Shown piece by piece: positions 20,501 through 29,151 of a DNA stretch of 36,092 nucleotides. The notes below the pieces were generated by a model, which was given only the letters and a program-made list of their open reading frames with translations, was not told the origin of the DNA and did not search any database. The stretch is from NCBI GenBank assembly GCA_020055845.1, contig JAGVIV010000029.1, positions 1 to 36,092 of the forward strand, given 5' to 3'. Position numbers and translations under genes: made by a program. Position 1 is the first letter of the stretch. The number at the start of each line of letters is the position of its first letter. Source of the stretch: Betaproteobacteria bacterium (GTDB taxonomy: Bacteria; Pseudomonadota; Gammaproteobacteria; Burkholderiales; Gallionellaceae).

Positions 20501-21600
20501 CTCAGTTTTAATGTTGCCAATCCGAGCAGCACCAACAACATGGTGATAATCCAGAATCTCACCACGACCTGTGTCTCTTTCCAGCCTTTTTGTTCAAAGT
20601 GGTGGTGCAGCGGAGCCATCAGGAAAATGCGCTTGCCCACACCGGTCATCTTCTTGGTGTATTTGAAATACGACACCTGCAGCATCACCGAAACCGCTTC
20701 CACCACGAACACACCGCCCATGATGAACAGCACCACTTCCTGGCGCACGATCACCGCCACCACACCAAGAGCAGCACCCAATGCCAGCGCGCCCACATCA
20801 CCCATGAACACTTCGGCGGGATAGGCGTTGAACCACAGGAATGCAAGTCCGGCACCGGCGATCGCGGCACAGAACACCGCCAACTCACTCGCACCGGGAA
20901 TGTGCGGCACCCCCAGATATTTGGCGAACACCACGTGTCCCGCGACATAGGCGAAAATCGCCAGCGCACTCGCCACCATCACCGTGGGCATGATGGCCAG
21001 TCCGTCCAATCCGTCCGTGAGATTCACCGCGTTGCTGCTGCCGACGATGACCAGATACACCAGCACCAGGAAACCGAACGCCCCCAAAGGGAACACGGCA
21101 TATTTGAAAAACGGAATAATCAGTTCGGTATGTGCGGGCAAACTCGCATGCGTCCACAAATACCCGCCGACGGCCAGCGCGATAAGCGATTGCCAGAACA
21201 TCTTGGCTTTGGCAGACAGGCCGTCGGAATTACGGTGTACCACTTTGCGGTAGTCGTCTACCCAGCCTATGGCACCGACACCCAGTGTCGTGAGCAGCAC
21301 CACCCAGATATAGGGATTGGACAGATCACCCCACAGCAGCGTGGTGATGGCAACCGAAGTGAGGATAAGCGCACCGCCCATGGTCGGCGTGCCCGCTTTG
21401 ACCAGATGTGTCTGCGGGCCGTCGCTGCGCACCGCCTGACCAATCTTCATGGCGGCCAATTTGCGGATCATTGCCGGCCCCACCATGAACGAAATGAACA
21501 GGGCCGTCATCGCCGCCAACACGGCGCGCAGCGTGATGTAATTAAACACGCTGAATGTTCTAACATCTTGCGAAAACCACTGGGCTAATGCCAATAACAT
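20497..21600 (-). CDS. mraY: Phospho-N-acetylmuramoyl-pentapeptide-transferase MraY
   Basis: An integral membrane enzyme that transfers phospho-MurNAc-pentapeptide to undecaprenyl phosphate, making lipid I. The 367 residues have about ten membrane helices and the motifs GTPTMGG (about 70-76), the Asp-rich WVDDYRK, the [11 protein letters not shown] loop, [13 protein letters not shown], and the C-terminal MAPLHHHFE. It starts 13 bases after murF with GGGAGAG as ribosome site. Confidence 0.98.
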   Translation of the reverse strand: MLLALAQWFSQDVRTFSVFNYITLRAVLAAMTALFISFMVGPAMIRKLAAMKIGQAVRSDGPQTHLVKAGTPTMGGALILTSVAITTLLWGDLSNPYIWVVLLTTLGVGAIGWVDDYRKVVHRNSDGLSAKAKMFWQSLIALAVGGYLWTHASLPAHTELIIPFFKYAVFPLGAFGFLVLVYLVIVGSSNAVNLTDGLDGLAIMPTVMVASALAIFAYVAGHVVFAKYLGVPHIPGASELAVFCAAIAGAGLAFLWFNAYPAEVFMGDVGALALGAALGVVAVIVRQEVVLFIMGGVFVVEAVSVMLQVSYFKYTKKMTGVGKRIFLMAPLHHHFEQKGWKETQVVVRFWIITMLLVLLGLATLKLR

Positions 21601-21613
21601 ATCTCTACTCTCC

Positions 21614-22987
21614 CTATTGCAAAGCGGTGCAGTGCTGCACCACCCGCTCCATCTTCATAAACCGAGAACCCTTGACCAGCACCGTGCTCTCGCTATCCAG
21701 ATGCTGGTTCAGACACGCGAACAGATCTTCGATACGTTTGAAATGTGTCGCCCCCGCGCCGAATTCATCAACCGCGTACGTGCTCATATCGCCCAATGCC
21801 AAAAGCCGCTGAATGCCCAGAGCGTGCGCTTCTGCACCAATCTCGGCATGGAACCGCGCCGCATCCGCGCCCAGTTCGCCCATGTCGCCCAGAACCAATA
21901 TTTTTTTGCCCGGTGCTTGCGCAAGCACCTTCATGGCCGCACTCAGAGATGCCGGATTCGCGTTATAGCTATCGTCTATCAGCACCGCGCCGTGCAGCGC
22001 GACTTTGCGTTGCAATCGCCCGGGCACACCGCAGAAATTCTTCAGCCCTGCAGCAATCGCCGGCAAGGGCACGCCCACCGCGAGTGCGGCGGCACTTGCC
22101 GCAAGCGCGTTGCGCACGTTGTGCACTCCCGGCACTTGCAGCAGCACGGAAAAATCACCCTGCGGAGTGCTGACTTCAAGCGCCGCACCGAATCCCTGCG
22201 CGCGCCAAGTCGCGCGGATGGCGGCGGGCGCGTCCACGCCGAAATCCACAATACGATGCGCGCCCGCCGTCTCGCGCCACAGCGGCGCGAACTCGTCATC
22301 GGCATTGATGACCGCCACCCCCTGTGCCGCCAGCCCCGCGAATATCTCGCCCTTCGCCAACGCCACCGCCTCCAGCGAGCCCAGTCCGGCAAGGTGTGCT
22401 TTGGCCGCGTTGTTCACCAGCGCCACATCGGGACAGGCCAGCCGCGTCAGATAATCAATCTCGCCGGGATGGTTCATCCCCATCTCGATCACCGCGTAAC
22501 GGTGGGTATCGCGCAGCTTGAGCAAGGTCAGCGGCATGCCGATGTCATTGTTCAGATTGCCCTTGGTCGCCAACACGGTATCCGCGTCGCCCGTGTGTTC
22601 ACGCAGGATGCTCGCCAGCATCTCTTTCACCGAGGTCTTGCCGTTGCTACCGGTGATGCCGATAAGCGGAATGGAAAAATGCTTGCGCCAGTGGGCGGCC
22701 AACAGACCGAGCGCCACACGCGTGTCTTCCACGACAAGGACTGAGGATTGGGGATTGAGGGCGGAACGAATCCGCGGATAACTTTCAGCGTTAACGATGG
22801 CAGCAATAGCTCCCGCGCCCAGAGCACCCACAACAAATTGAGCGCCATCGAAATTCTCGCCTTTCAGCGCCACGAATAAATCGCCCTGCTGGATGCTGCG
22901 CGTATCGGTGGAAACGGCGCTGAAACGCACATCTGCACCTTCAAGGCGCGCCCCCAATATCCCGACGATTTCAGAGAGCAACATCAT
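21614..22987 (-). CDS. murF: UDP-N-acetylmuramoyl-tripeptide--D-alanyl-D-alanine ligase MurF
   Basis: Adds D-Ala-D-Ala to the UDP-MurNAc-tripeptide. I start it at 22987 (457 residues) because GGAG lies six bases before this ATG and the start makes an ATGA overlap with murE as elsewhere in the cluster; an in-frame ATG at 22999 is the alternative. The P-loop is [12 protein letters not shown], and [12 protein letters not shown] and DDSYNANP are typical. Between the N-terminal domain and the DTR motif it carries [10 protein letters not shown], encoded by a dispersed repeat (22734-22762) in a loop that varies in length in the family. Confidence 0.97.
   Translation of the reverse strand: MMLLSEIVGILGARLEGADVRFSAVSTDTRSIQQGDLFVALKGENFDGAQFVVGALGAGAIAAIVNAESYPRIRSALNPQSSVLVVEDTRVALGLLAAHWRKHFSIPLIGITGSNGKTSVKEMLASILREHTGDADTVLATKGNLNNDIGMPLTLLKLRDTHRYAVIEMGMNHPGEIDYLTRLACPDVALVNNAAKAHLAGLGSLEAVALAKGEIFAGLAAQGVAVINADDEFAPLWRETAGAHRIVDFGVDAPAAIRATWRAQGFGAALEVSTPQGDFSVLLQVPGVHNVRNALAASAAALAVGVPLPAIAAGLKNFCGVPGRLQRKVALHGAVLIDDSYNANPASLSAAMKVLAQAPGKKILVLGDMGELGADAARFHAEIGAEAHALGIQRLLALGDMSTYAVDEFGAGATHFKRIEDLFACLNQHLDSESTVLVKGSRFMKMERVVQHCTALQ
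22734..22762. repeat. CTCAATCCCCAATCCTCAG repeat inside murF
   Basis: On the coding strand, CTCAATCCCCAATCCTCAG followed by TCCTT encodes LNPQSSVL. It is the same unit, read in the same frame, as the repeat in ddlB (SILNPQS) and matches the inverted units at 10197-10269. It lies before the conserved VEDTR segment of MurF. Confidence 0.65.
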
Positions 22988-24525
22988 GCTGTGCTCCATT
23001 CGCGTTTAAGCTCAACCGGATCCCATACGCTCAATGCACGACGCACGACCTCGCTGTCGCTGAAGGGAAGTCTCACCCCGTTGATTTCCTGATAATCCTC
23101 GTGCCCTTTGCCGGCCACCAGCACGGTATCTATCGCGCGCGCGCCGCTCACCGCCCTCGCGATGGCATGGGCACGATCCTCGACAACCTGATAAGCATTA
23201 CCCTCTATGCCGAATAGAATTGCATCAATGATGGCCTTGGCGCTTTCGCTGCGAGGATTGTCGCTGGTGATAATGCATTCATCCGCCAGCCTCGATGCCA
23301 CCGCGCCCATCAGCGGGCGTTTGCCGCGATCACGGTCGCCACCGCAACCAAACACGCAAATAACCTTGCCGCCACCGAGCTGCGTGACTTCGTGCAGTGC
23401 CTGCAATACTTTTTCTAGCGCATCCGGGGTATGCGCGTAGTCGACCACGACAGTGGGCTTGTCTTTGCCCCCCAATGTCTGCATACGTCCCGCCACGGCT
23501 TTTTGCCGCGCCAATTCATCCGCTGCCGCGGATAGTTCGATACCGCTGACCAGCAGCACCGCCAGCGCGCCCAGCAGATTGGCCGCGTTAAAGCGCCCGA
23601 CCTGACGGCTGTGCAGCTCCGCCCCACCCCAACTGGAGTGGACTTGCAGGCTCATACCTTGCGCATCCATGCGCAGACCAGCACCGAATACCATACGAAT
23701 ACCCAGACGCTCGGCCAGCGCCAAAGAGGTTTCACTCAGACCGTAGCCCACCACTTCGACTGCGGCATCGCGCAAATCCTCGGCTAGCTCGGCACCGAAA
23801 GCGTCATCCAGATTCAGTACCGCGTATTTAAGCTGCGCCTGTTCGAACAAACGCCGTTTGCTTGCAGCATAACTGCGCATGTCACCGTGGTAATCGAGAT
23901 GGTCGCGGCTCAGATTCGTGAGCAGCGCGACATCATAGTGAACGCCGTTCACGCGCCCTTCGCTCAGCGCGTGCGACGACACTTCCATCACCGCCGCCTG
24001 CGCACCCTGCGCCATATATTGCGCCAGCAAACTATGCACACCGATGGCCTCCGGTGTGGTGTTCAGTGTCGGCTGCAACTCGCCCGGAAAACCGTTACCC
24101 AGCGTCCCCAACAATGCGCTCTTGCGCCCGAGGGCATTCAGCGCGCGCGCGATCCAATGACTGCAGGTGGTTTTGCCGTTGGTTCCGGTCACGCCCACCA
24201 TCCATAGTTTTTCCGAAGGACTGCCGTAAACATGGTCGGCCAGCGCCCCCGCCTGCTGGCGCAAACCGGCAATCGCCAGATGCGGAATCTGCCATGCCGC
24301 ATCCCAGACAAAATCCTTTGCCTCCCAGATCACGGCATTCGCCCCTGCGGCGATCGCTTGCGCGATGAACTGGCGACCATCCGCCTGCGCGCCGGGATAG
24401 GCCACAAAGGTATCGCCCTCGCGCAGCAAACGGCTATCGGAGACAAGGCGCGAAATAGACACGCCCAATCCATCCAACAACCCGGGATGAAAATCTGTAC
24501 TTAAGCCGTTAGATGGGATGCTCAT
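22984..24525 (-). CDS. murE: UDP-N-acetylmuramoyl-L-alanyl-D-glutamate--2,6-diaminopimelate ligase MurE
   Basis: Adds meso-diaminopimelate to UDP-MurNAc-L-Ala-D-Glu. It has 513 residues, with P-loop GVTGTNGKTTCSHW at about 111-124, LTNLSRDHLDYHG in the centre, VVDYAHTPDALE, and the substrate signature SDNPRSE, whose DNPR form marks the meso-A2pm enzyme rather than the lysine one. Coupled by ATGA to ftsI and murF. Confidence 0.98.
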   Translation of the reverse strand: MSIPSNGLSTDFHPGLLDGLGVSISRLVSDSRLLREGDTFVAYPGAQADGRQFIAQAIAAGANAVIWEAKDFVWDAAWQIPHLAIAGLRQQAGALADHVYGSPSEKLWMVGVTGTNGKTTCSHWIARALNALGRKSALLGTLGNGFPGELQPTLNTTPEAIGVHSLLAQYMAQGAQAAVMEVSSHALSEGRVNGVHYDVALLTNLSRDHLDYHGDMRSYAASKRRLFEQAQLKYAVLNLDDAFGAELAEDLRDAAVEVVGYGLSETSLALAERLGIRMVFGAGLRMDAQGMSLQVHSSWGGAELHSRQVGRFNAANLLGALAVLLVSGIELSAAADELARQKAVAGRMQTLGGKDKPTVVVDYAHTPDALEKVLQALHEVTQLGGGKVICVFGCGGDRDRGKRPLMGAVASRLADECIITSDNPRSESAKAIIDAILFGIEGNAYQVVEDRAHAIARAVSGARAIDTVLVAGKGHEDYQEINGVRLPFSDSEVVRRALSVWDPVELKREWSTA

Positions 24526-26258
24526 ACTTCCTCCGCAATCAGATCGGCAGCGGTGGGCTGCATCACATTGTCCAGCGGCGCATCATTCGGCACATTGAGC
24601 AGACGCAATGCAGCCCCCATCACATTGCTAAACGCCGGCGCAGCGACTTGTCCGCCGTAGTATTGCGCACCGCTTGGCTCGTTGATCATCACCGCGACGA
24701 TCAGGCGCGGATTGGAGGCCGGTGCCATCCCCACGAACGAAGCCACGTATTTGTTGACGTAGTGCCCGCCCTCAAGTTTGTGCGCAGTACCCGTCTTGCC
24801 CGCCACGCGATAACCGGTGATTTGCGCCAGCGGTGCAGTGCCGCCGGGACGCACCACCATCTCCAGCATATCGCGCACCGCGCGTGCCGTTGCCGCCGAA
24901 TACACCCGCGCGCCCACTGTCGGCACATCTTGCTTGAGCAAAGTCACCGGCTTCAACTCGCCATCGTTGGCGAAGACGGTATACGCCCGCGCCAGCTGCA
25001 GCAGATTCACCGAGATACCATTGCCGTAGGACATGGTGGCCTGCTCGATCGGTTTCCATTTATTGAAATCATGCAGCTTGCCGGCCGCCTCGCCGGGAAA
25101 CTCGCAACCGGTCTGTTTGCCGAAACCGTTCTCGTTCAAACTGTGCCAGAAAGCTTCCGGTTTCATCGACAGCGCGATCTTGGCCGCCCCCACATTGCTG
25201 GATTTTTGTATCACCTGCGCCACCGTGAGTTCCGCCTCGGGGTGTGTGTCATGTATCTTGCGACCGCCCACGGTATACACACCATGCTCGGTATTAATCA
25301 TCGTCTCCGGCCTGACCTTGCCCAGCTCCAGCGCCGCCGCCACAGTAAACGGCTTCATGGTCGAGCCCGGCTCGAACAAATCGGTCACCACCAGATTACG
25401 CAACAGATTCGAGCTCGGTTTCTCGCGGTTATTCGGGTTGTAGCTGGGCCAGTTCGCCAGCGCCAACACCTCGCCGGTCTTGGCATCCAGCACCACGATG
25501 GAACCGGCCTTGGCGTTGTGCTGCTCGACTGCCTGTTTGATTTCGCGGAAAGCGAGGAACTGGAGTTTGTTATCCAGACTCAGCGCAATGTCGCTTCCCT
25601 CTTTGGGTGCACGCACACTGGCAACGTCTTCGACAATATGGCCGCGCCTGTCTTTGATAACACGCTGGCTTCCCGCCTTACCGCCAAGCTGCCCCTGCAA
25701 AGCCAGCTCTATACCTTCCTGACCGTTGTCATCCACATCGGTAAAACCCAGCAGATGCGAGGTCACTTCACCGCCGGGATAATATCTGCGGTATTCATGC
25801 TTCAGCGAAACACCCGCGATTCCCAGACCGGCCACTTTTCCCGCCTGCTCGGGCGGCAGCTGACGCTTGAGATAAATAAAATCGCGTGAGGTATCGAACA
25901 TGCGCCCGTGCAATTCCTTGGTGTTCACGCCGATGATCTGCGCCAATTGCTGCACCTGTTTTGGAGTCGCCTCAACATCGGACGGACTTGCCCAGATGGA
26001 TTCCACCGGGGTGCTGATAGCGAGAGGCTCGCCGTAACGGTCGCTGATCATGCCGCGGTGGGCATGAATGTCGATTACACGCCCGTAACGGGCATCGCCC
26101 TTCTGCTGGAGAAAATCGTTGTGTATCACCTGCAGATAGATGCCGCGCGCCAACAAACCGCCGAGCACCGCGAGCAGCATCACGAACAGCACGCGCGAAC
26201 GCCACGGCGGCAAAGCCATCTGACTTTTCGTTTGGGGACTTGGAGCGCGCGGGATCAA
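24522..26258 (-). CDS. ftsI: Peptidoglycan D,D-transpeptidase FtsI (PBP3)
   Basis: The septum-specific class B penicillin-binding protein. It has 578 residues, a cytoplasmic N-terminus, one membrane helix at about 22-42, and a dimerisation domain beginning at HRGMISDRYGEPLAIS. The transpeptidase domain has the active-site SXXK motif Ser299-Thr-Met-Lys302, SSN at 353-355 and KTG at 488-490. All catalytic motifs are intact. ATGA overlaps with ftsL and murE. Confidence 0.98.
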   Translation of the reverse strand: MIPRAPSPQTKSQMALPPWRSRVLFVMLLAVLGGLLARGIYLQVIHNDFLQQKGDARYGRVIDIHAHRGMISDRYGEPLAISTPVESIWASPSDVEATPKQVQQLAQIIGVNTKELHGRMFDTSRDFIYLKRQLPPEQAGKVAGLGIAGVSLKHEYRRYYPGGEVTSHLLGFTDVDDNGQEGIELALQGQLGGKAGSQRVIKDRRGHIVEDVASVRAPKEGSDIALSLDNKLQFLAFREIKQAVEQHNAKAGSIVVLDAKTGEVLALANWPSYNPNNREKPSSNLLRNLVVTDLFEPGSTMKPFTVAAALELGKVRPETMINTEHGVYTVGGRKIHDTHPEAELTVAQVIQKSSNVGAAKIALSMKPEAFWHSLNENGFGKQTGCEFPGEAAGKLHDFNKWKPIEQATMSYGNGISVNLLQLARAYTVFANDGELKPVTLLKQDVPTVGARVYSAATARAVRDMLEMVVRPGGTAPLAQITGYRVAGKTGTAHKLEGGHYVNKYVASFVGMAPASNPRLIVAVMINEPSGAQYYGGQVAAPAFSNVMGAALRLLNVPNDAPLDNVMQPTAADLIAEEV

Positions 26259-26539
26259 GGTGCCACCTTGCTTGCGTCAATACGCACAAACTGGATTTGA
26301 TGCCCCTGCGGCATCTGCATTTGCATCTGGCGACTGGCGATCTTTTCCACCCGTGCAGGCAAAGCCAGAGTGCTTTGCTCCAATTGCAGCTGCCCCCACT
26401 CCACTTCCATTTGCTGCGCCTTGTCTTTTTCGCCCTGCAACTCGATAAAGAACTTGCGCGCCTTGTGCTGCGAAGTCACCACACCCAGTGCGCACAGAAT
26501 CGCCACAAACAGCAGCAACAGGTTCAGTCTGACGTTCAT
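26255..26539 (-). CDS. ftsL: Cell division protein FtsL
   Basis: A small bitopic divisome protein that forms the FtsQLB complex. It has 94 residues from the ATG at 26539, which has AGGA six bases upstream; the frame stays open a further 19 codons but those run into repeat sequence. A membrane helix covers about residues 4-23 (RLNLLLLFVAILCALGVVTS), followed by a heptad-type segment (FFIELQGEKDKAQQMEVEW). Divergent in sequence as usual for FtsL; position between rsmH and ftsI supports the call. Confidence 0.93.
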   Translation of the reverse strand: MNVRLNLLLLFVAILCALGVVTSQHKARKFFIELQGEKDKAQQMEVEWGQLQLEQSTLALPARVEKIASRQMQMQMPQGHQIQFVRIDASKVAP

Positions 26540-26580
26540 AATTCCTGCCCAGCGCAGAAATACAGACATGAGAGATGAAC

Positions 26581-26690
26581 GTCTCCCTCTCCCCAACCCT
26601 CTCCCGTAAATGCCCTCACCTCAATCCTCTCCCGCAAGCGGGCGAGGAGGCGAACGAGGAAAGCAATCCACAATCCCTGCGGGCGAGGGA
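26581..26690. repeat. REP-like CCCTCTCCC repeats between rsmH and ftsL
   Basis: Two adjoining units of the CCCTCACCTCAATCCTCTCCC type are seen, one with a hairpin CCTCTCCCGC-AA-GCGGGCGAGG at 26626-26647 (one mismatch). The same family is at 1496-1532. This fills most of the 180-base gap between rsmH and ftsL, the largest gap inside the dcw cluster. Confidence 0.7.
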
Positions 26691-26719
26691 GCAAACGATT
26701 CGCTGTGCGATTATTCAAC

Positions 26720-27661
26720 TTACGCACCCGCGCCTCCCGTATATTCGGCCACACGCAAAACGGCACTGCGCGCGCGCGGATTGAGCGCCAATTCCCGCTC
26801 CGAAGCATGGATAGCCTTACCAACCAGTTTCAACTTTGCCTGCGGAATCTCTGCGGCGCGAATCGGCAGATTGCGCGGCAATTTGTCGCCCTGCGCCATG
26901 TCGCGCATAAAGCGTTTGACGATACGGTCTTCCAGGGAATGAAAACTGATCACAGCCATTCTTCCGCCCGCCCTCAGACTATCCATGCACTGCGGAAGCA
27001 CGCTCTCGAGTTCCTCGAGTTCGCGGTTGATATAAATCCGTACAGCTTGAAAGGTGCGCGTCGCCGGATTTTTCCCGGGCTCGCGGGAGTGCACATTTTT
27101 CGCGACAATTTCACTGAGTTGCCGCGTAGTGACGATGGGACTTTCCTGGCGCGCAATAACAAGCGCTCTTGCAATCTTCCTAGCAAACCGTTCTTCGCCG
27201 TAGTCACTAATTACCTCCGCCAATAAGCCTTCATCTACCGTTGCCAACCATTGCGCCGCGGTCTCGCCGCGACTCGTATCCATACGCATATCCAGCGGCG
27301 CGTCAAAACGGAAACTGAATCCGCGCTGCGCATCATCCAGCTGCGGCGACGACACCCCCAGATCCAGCAACACCCCATCCACCTTGTCGATTCCCAGCTC
27401 GCGCAACACCTCGCGCAAATGCTCGAAGCCGCTATGCACAATCTGAAAACGCGCATCCTGCAATGCTCGTCCCGCAGCGACCGCAACAGGATCTTTGTCC
27501 AGCGCGATCAATCTGCCGTGCGCGCCCAGCTGCTCCAGAATCAAACGACTATGCCCGCCGCGCCCGAAAGTGCCATCCACATACACACCGTCCGCCTCGA
27601 CCCGCAATCCCGCAACCGCCTCATCCAATAAAACAGTCGCGTGCACCAGACCTCCGGTCAC
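26720..27661 (-). CDS. rsmH: 16S rRNA (cytosine(1402)-N(4))-methyltransferase RsmH (MraW)
   Basis: An S-adenosylmethionine-dependent methyltransferase acting on C1402 of 16S rRNA in the ribosomal P site. It has 313 residues, with [10 protein letters not shown] at the N-terminus, the SAM-binding [16 protein letters not shown] at about 26-41, [13 protein letters not shown], and the C-terminal [13 protein letters not shown]. It overlaps mraZ by ATGA as the second gene of the cluster. Confidence 0.98.
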   Translation of the reverse strand: MTGGLVHATVLLDEAVAGLRVEADGVYVDGTFGRGGHSRLILEQLGAHGRLIALDKDPVAVAAGRALQDARFQIVHSGFEHLREVLRELGIDKVDGVLLDLGVSSPQLDDAQRGFSFRFDAPLDMRMDTSRGETAAQWLATVDEGLLAEVISDYGEERFARKIARALVIARQESPIVTTRQLSEIVAKNVHSREPGKNPATRTFQAVRIYINRELEELESVLPQCMDSLRAGGRMAVISFHSLEDRIVKRFMRDMAQGDKLPRNLPIRAAEIPQAKLKLVGKAIHASERELALNPRARSAVLRVAEYTGGAGA

Positions 27662-28104
27662 AGCGTAAATCCCTCCAACTCCGGCGGCAGATCGCCGACA
27701 GCGAAGCCAACCATCTTTTCGTTCTGCGCCTGCCAGCGCGCCTCATCCCACAATTCGAATTTATTGCCCTGCCCGACCAGCATCACATGCTTTTCCAGCA
27801 CGGCATAAGTACGCAAAGTCGGCGAAACCAGCACGCGACCGGCAGCATCCATCTGCACATCTTCCGCATGCCCCACCAAGAAACGCTGCAGCGCGCGAAT
27901 GCGCGGATTGAAAGCGGAGAGCTGCATGAGCTTCTCGCGTATGGGCTGCCACTCAGGCTGGGGATAGAGCAACAGGCAGCCGTCGGCATCGGCGGTCAGC
28001 ACCAACTGGCCGGAGCAATGCGCGAGCAACATGTCGCGATGCCGTGCCGGTATCGCGAGCCGCCCTTTGCTATCCAGATTTAGTTGCGCCGCCCCCTGAA
28101 ACAT
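27658..28104 (-). CDS. mraZ: Transcriptional regulator MraZ
   Basis: An AbrB-like DNA-binding protein that represses the dcw promoter. It has 148 residues from the ATG at 28104, beginning [23 protein letters not shown], the normal MraZ start; 16 more open codons upstream overlap the operator and are not counted. Two SpoVT/AbrB-type repeats are visible, each with the DxxGR motif ([14 protein letters not shown] and [11 protein letters not shown]). An operator with three repeats lies just upstream, which fits autorepression. Confidence 0.96.
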   Translation of the reverse strand: MFQGAAQLNLDSKGRLAIPARHRDMLLAHCSGQLVLTADADGCLLLYPQPEWQPIREKLMQLSAFNPRIRALQRFLVGHAEDVQMDAAGRVLVSPTLRTYAVLEKHVMLVGQGNKFELWDEARWQAQNEKMVGFAVGDLPPELEGFTL

Positions 28105-28121
28105 CTCTTGAATCCCGAATT

Positions 28122-28151
28122 CATTTACCCACAAAAACCCACTTTTCACCA
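28122..28151 (-). promoter_or_regulatory. MraZ box: three TGGKG/T repeats with 10-base period
   Basis: On the minus strand TGGTG, TGGGT and TGGGT start exactly ten bases apart (plus-strand positions 28147-28151, 28137-28141 and 28127-28131), each followed by a 5-base AT-rich spacer. This matches the known MraZ operator form (repeated TGGGN separated by 5 bases). It lies between the promoter and mraZ start, so bound MraZ would block early transcription. Confidence 0.88.
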
Positions 28152-28160
28152 CTCCATGCC

Positions 28161-28189
28161 ACTATATTGAAAAAAATGCACAGGGTCAA
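28161..28189 (-). promoter_or_regulatory. Sigma70-type promoter of the dcw cluster
   Basis: On the minus strand TTGACC (28184-28189), a 17-base spacer and TATAGT (28161-28166) make a near-consensus sigma70 promoter, 57 bases upstream of the mraZ start. Transcription would begin near 28154, just before the MraZ box. Confidence 0.85.
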
Positions 28190-28471
28190 GCCAAAAAACA
28201 GGTTTTTTCGTTACGGGACAATGAGTTAGCGCACTTGATTAATGCAAAATAAATATGCTTAAAAAGCAATAGATTGCGCAATCAAGCTAAAGTTGTTTGT
28301 TACGGAGGGCCTATATATTTCGGCGAAATGGCCCTCAAGAGTGAGGACGAGCCGCAGGGACTGTCGAACTGAATTTGATATATCTAACGATTGATTTGCT
28401 TTTACTTCTGCGGGGGAAATTGTTTGACGGAATTATTAGTAAAGATACCGGGTTGAAAATTATTTCCGTGC
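28190..28471. other. AT-rich intergenic region between the mra promoter and the cassette array
   Basis: No convincing gene is seen. Two structures stand out: a perfect 12-base palindrome GATTGCGCAATC at 28272-28283, and a stem-loop at 28305-28336 in which GAGGGCC pairs with GGCCCTC and an inner ATTTC pairs with GAAAT. Neither is followed by a T-run. In a complete integron this is where the integrase gene would be expected; none is recognisable on either strand. Confidence 0.6.
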
Positions 28472-28699
28472 ATGCAGTATCTCTTTACTCAAGCCGAAAG
28501 TTGTAAGGCTTCTCGCTGGTTTCCGCTATGTGCCAGAAGTGGCCGCTCGTATCTCCCCCCCAGAGAAGACATTCACTTCCGTCCGTACTATTATGTATAT
28601 GAGGAACAATTGTTAGAGCGTATTTCAATGAATCAATTGCTTATCGATAATGTGCATTCCACACTATTATCAATAGTACAGACCGGTGGGTCTGTCTAA
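28472..28699 (+). CDS. Small open frame of unknown function
   Basis: A possible 75-residue protein (MQYLFTQAESCKASRWFPLC onward) with a charged, aromatic middle (FRPYYYVYEEQLLERI) and no signal peptide or membrane helix. No ribosome site precedes the ATG and I do not recognise a family. It ends six bases before the boundary of the cassette array, so it could be a remnant of sequence that once adjoined the integrase, or chance. Confidence 0.25.
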   Translation: MQYLFTQAESCKASRWFPLCARSGRSYLPPREDIHFRPYYYVYEEQLLERISMNQLLIDNVHSTLLSIVQTGGSV

Positions 28700-28712
28700 T
28701 AACTGTTAGGGC
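28694..28712 (+). other. attI-like or leading boundary site of the cassette array
   Basis: The stretch CTAATAACTGTTAGGGC ends in GTTAGGGC (28705-28712), which has the GTTRRRY core form and is the exact reverse complement of the R'' box GCCCTAAC of the first attC (29074-29081). A CTAATAAC sequence directly upstream resembles the L box of simple attI sites. Recombination would fall between 28705 and 28706. A true attI cannot be proved without an integrase. Confidence 0.6.
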
Positions 28713-28723
28713 TATCATCCAAA

Positions 28724-29065
28724 ATGAGCAGCAATTCTCACAATTCCAGCAGATCGCAACTTGCGAAACATTTTGGTAGGCGGAAGATTTTTTGGGTTAG
28801 TCTCATTTCAATTGCTGTAATTGCTGAGTGGGCATTCGTAATGAACGGCCCTGTTGGTGATCCGACAATTGTCAAAGGCAGCATCACTCAACAGTGTGTC
28901 CCCTTTGGAAAGCAGAGCATTTTTTTTCATTGCACCGCGCAGTTACAGGATGGCTCTTTTCAAGTATTCTCTACACTGGCACCAGTCGCATCTGGTGCGC
29001 CTGTTTTATTCTTGCGTTACAGCCGTCGCTTTTGGGGGAGCCACTATGAAGCCAAGTCTTACTAA
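28724..29065 (+). CDS. Cassette 1 protein: small single-pass membrane protein, unknown function
   Basis: A 113-residue protein with a basic, Ser-rich N-terminus (SNSHNSSRSQLAKHFGRRK), one membrane helix at about residues 21-41 (IFWVSLISIAVIAEWAFVM) and a C-terminal part, probably periplasmic, with two cysteines (residues about 58 and 69). No named family is recognised. It starts 18 bases past the cassette boundary without a ribosome site, as is common for cassette genes. The AT-richer base use differs from the neighbouring dcw genes. Any promoter would have to lie upstream of the array. Confidence 0.75.
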   Translation: MSSNSHNSSRSQLAKHFGRRKIFWVSLISIAVIAEWAFVMNGPVGDPTIVKGSITQQCVPFGKQSIFFHCTAQLQDGSFQVFSTLAPVASGAPVLFLRYSRRFWGSHYEAKSY

Positions 29066-29073
29066 GCCGTATA

Positions 29074-29143
29074 GCCCTAACCTAACGTTCGAGCGGGACT
29101 GCCGCGAAGCAGCCCGCGTCAGCCCCTCAACTTTACGTTAGAG
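29074..29143 (+). other. attC site of cassette 1
   Basis: R'' GCCCTAAC (29074-29081), L'' GTTCGAG (29087-29093), L' CTCAAC (29126-29131) and R' GTTAGAG (29137-29143). L'' and L' pair except for one extra C, the extrahelical base needed for strand choice by IntI. The centre folds further by GGG, CTG and CGCG pairings. Crossover lies between 29137 and 29138. Confidence 0.92.
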
Positions 29144-29151
29144 AGCACACC

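Noticed and set aside
28272-28336. Possible riboswitch or small RNA in the AT-rich gap
   Set aside because: A palindrome and a stem-loop are present, but there is no recognisable riboswitch core, promoter or terminator to support an RNA gene.
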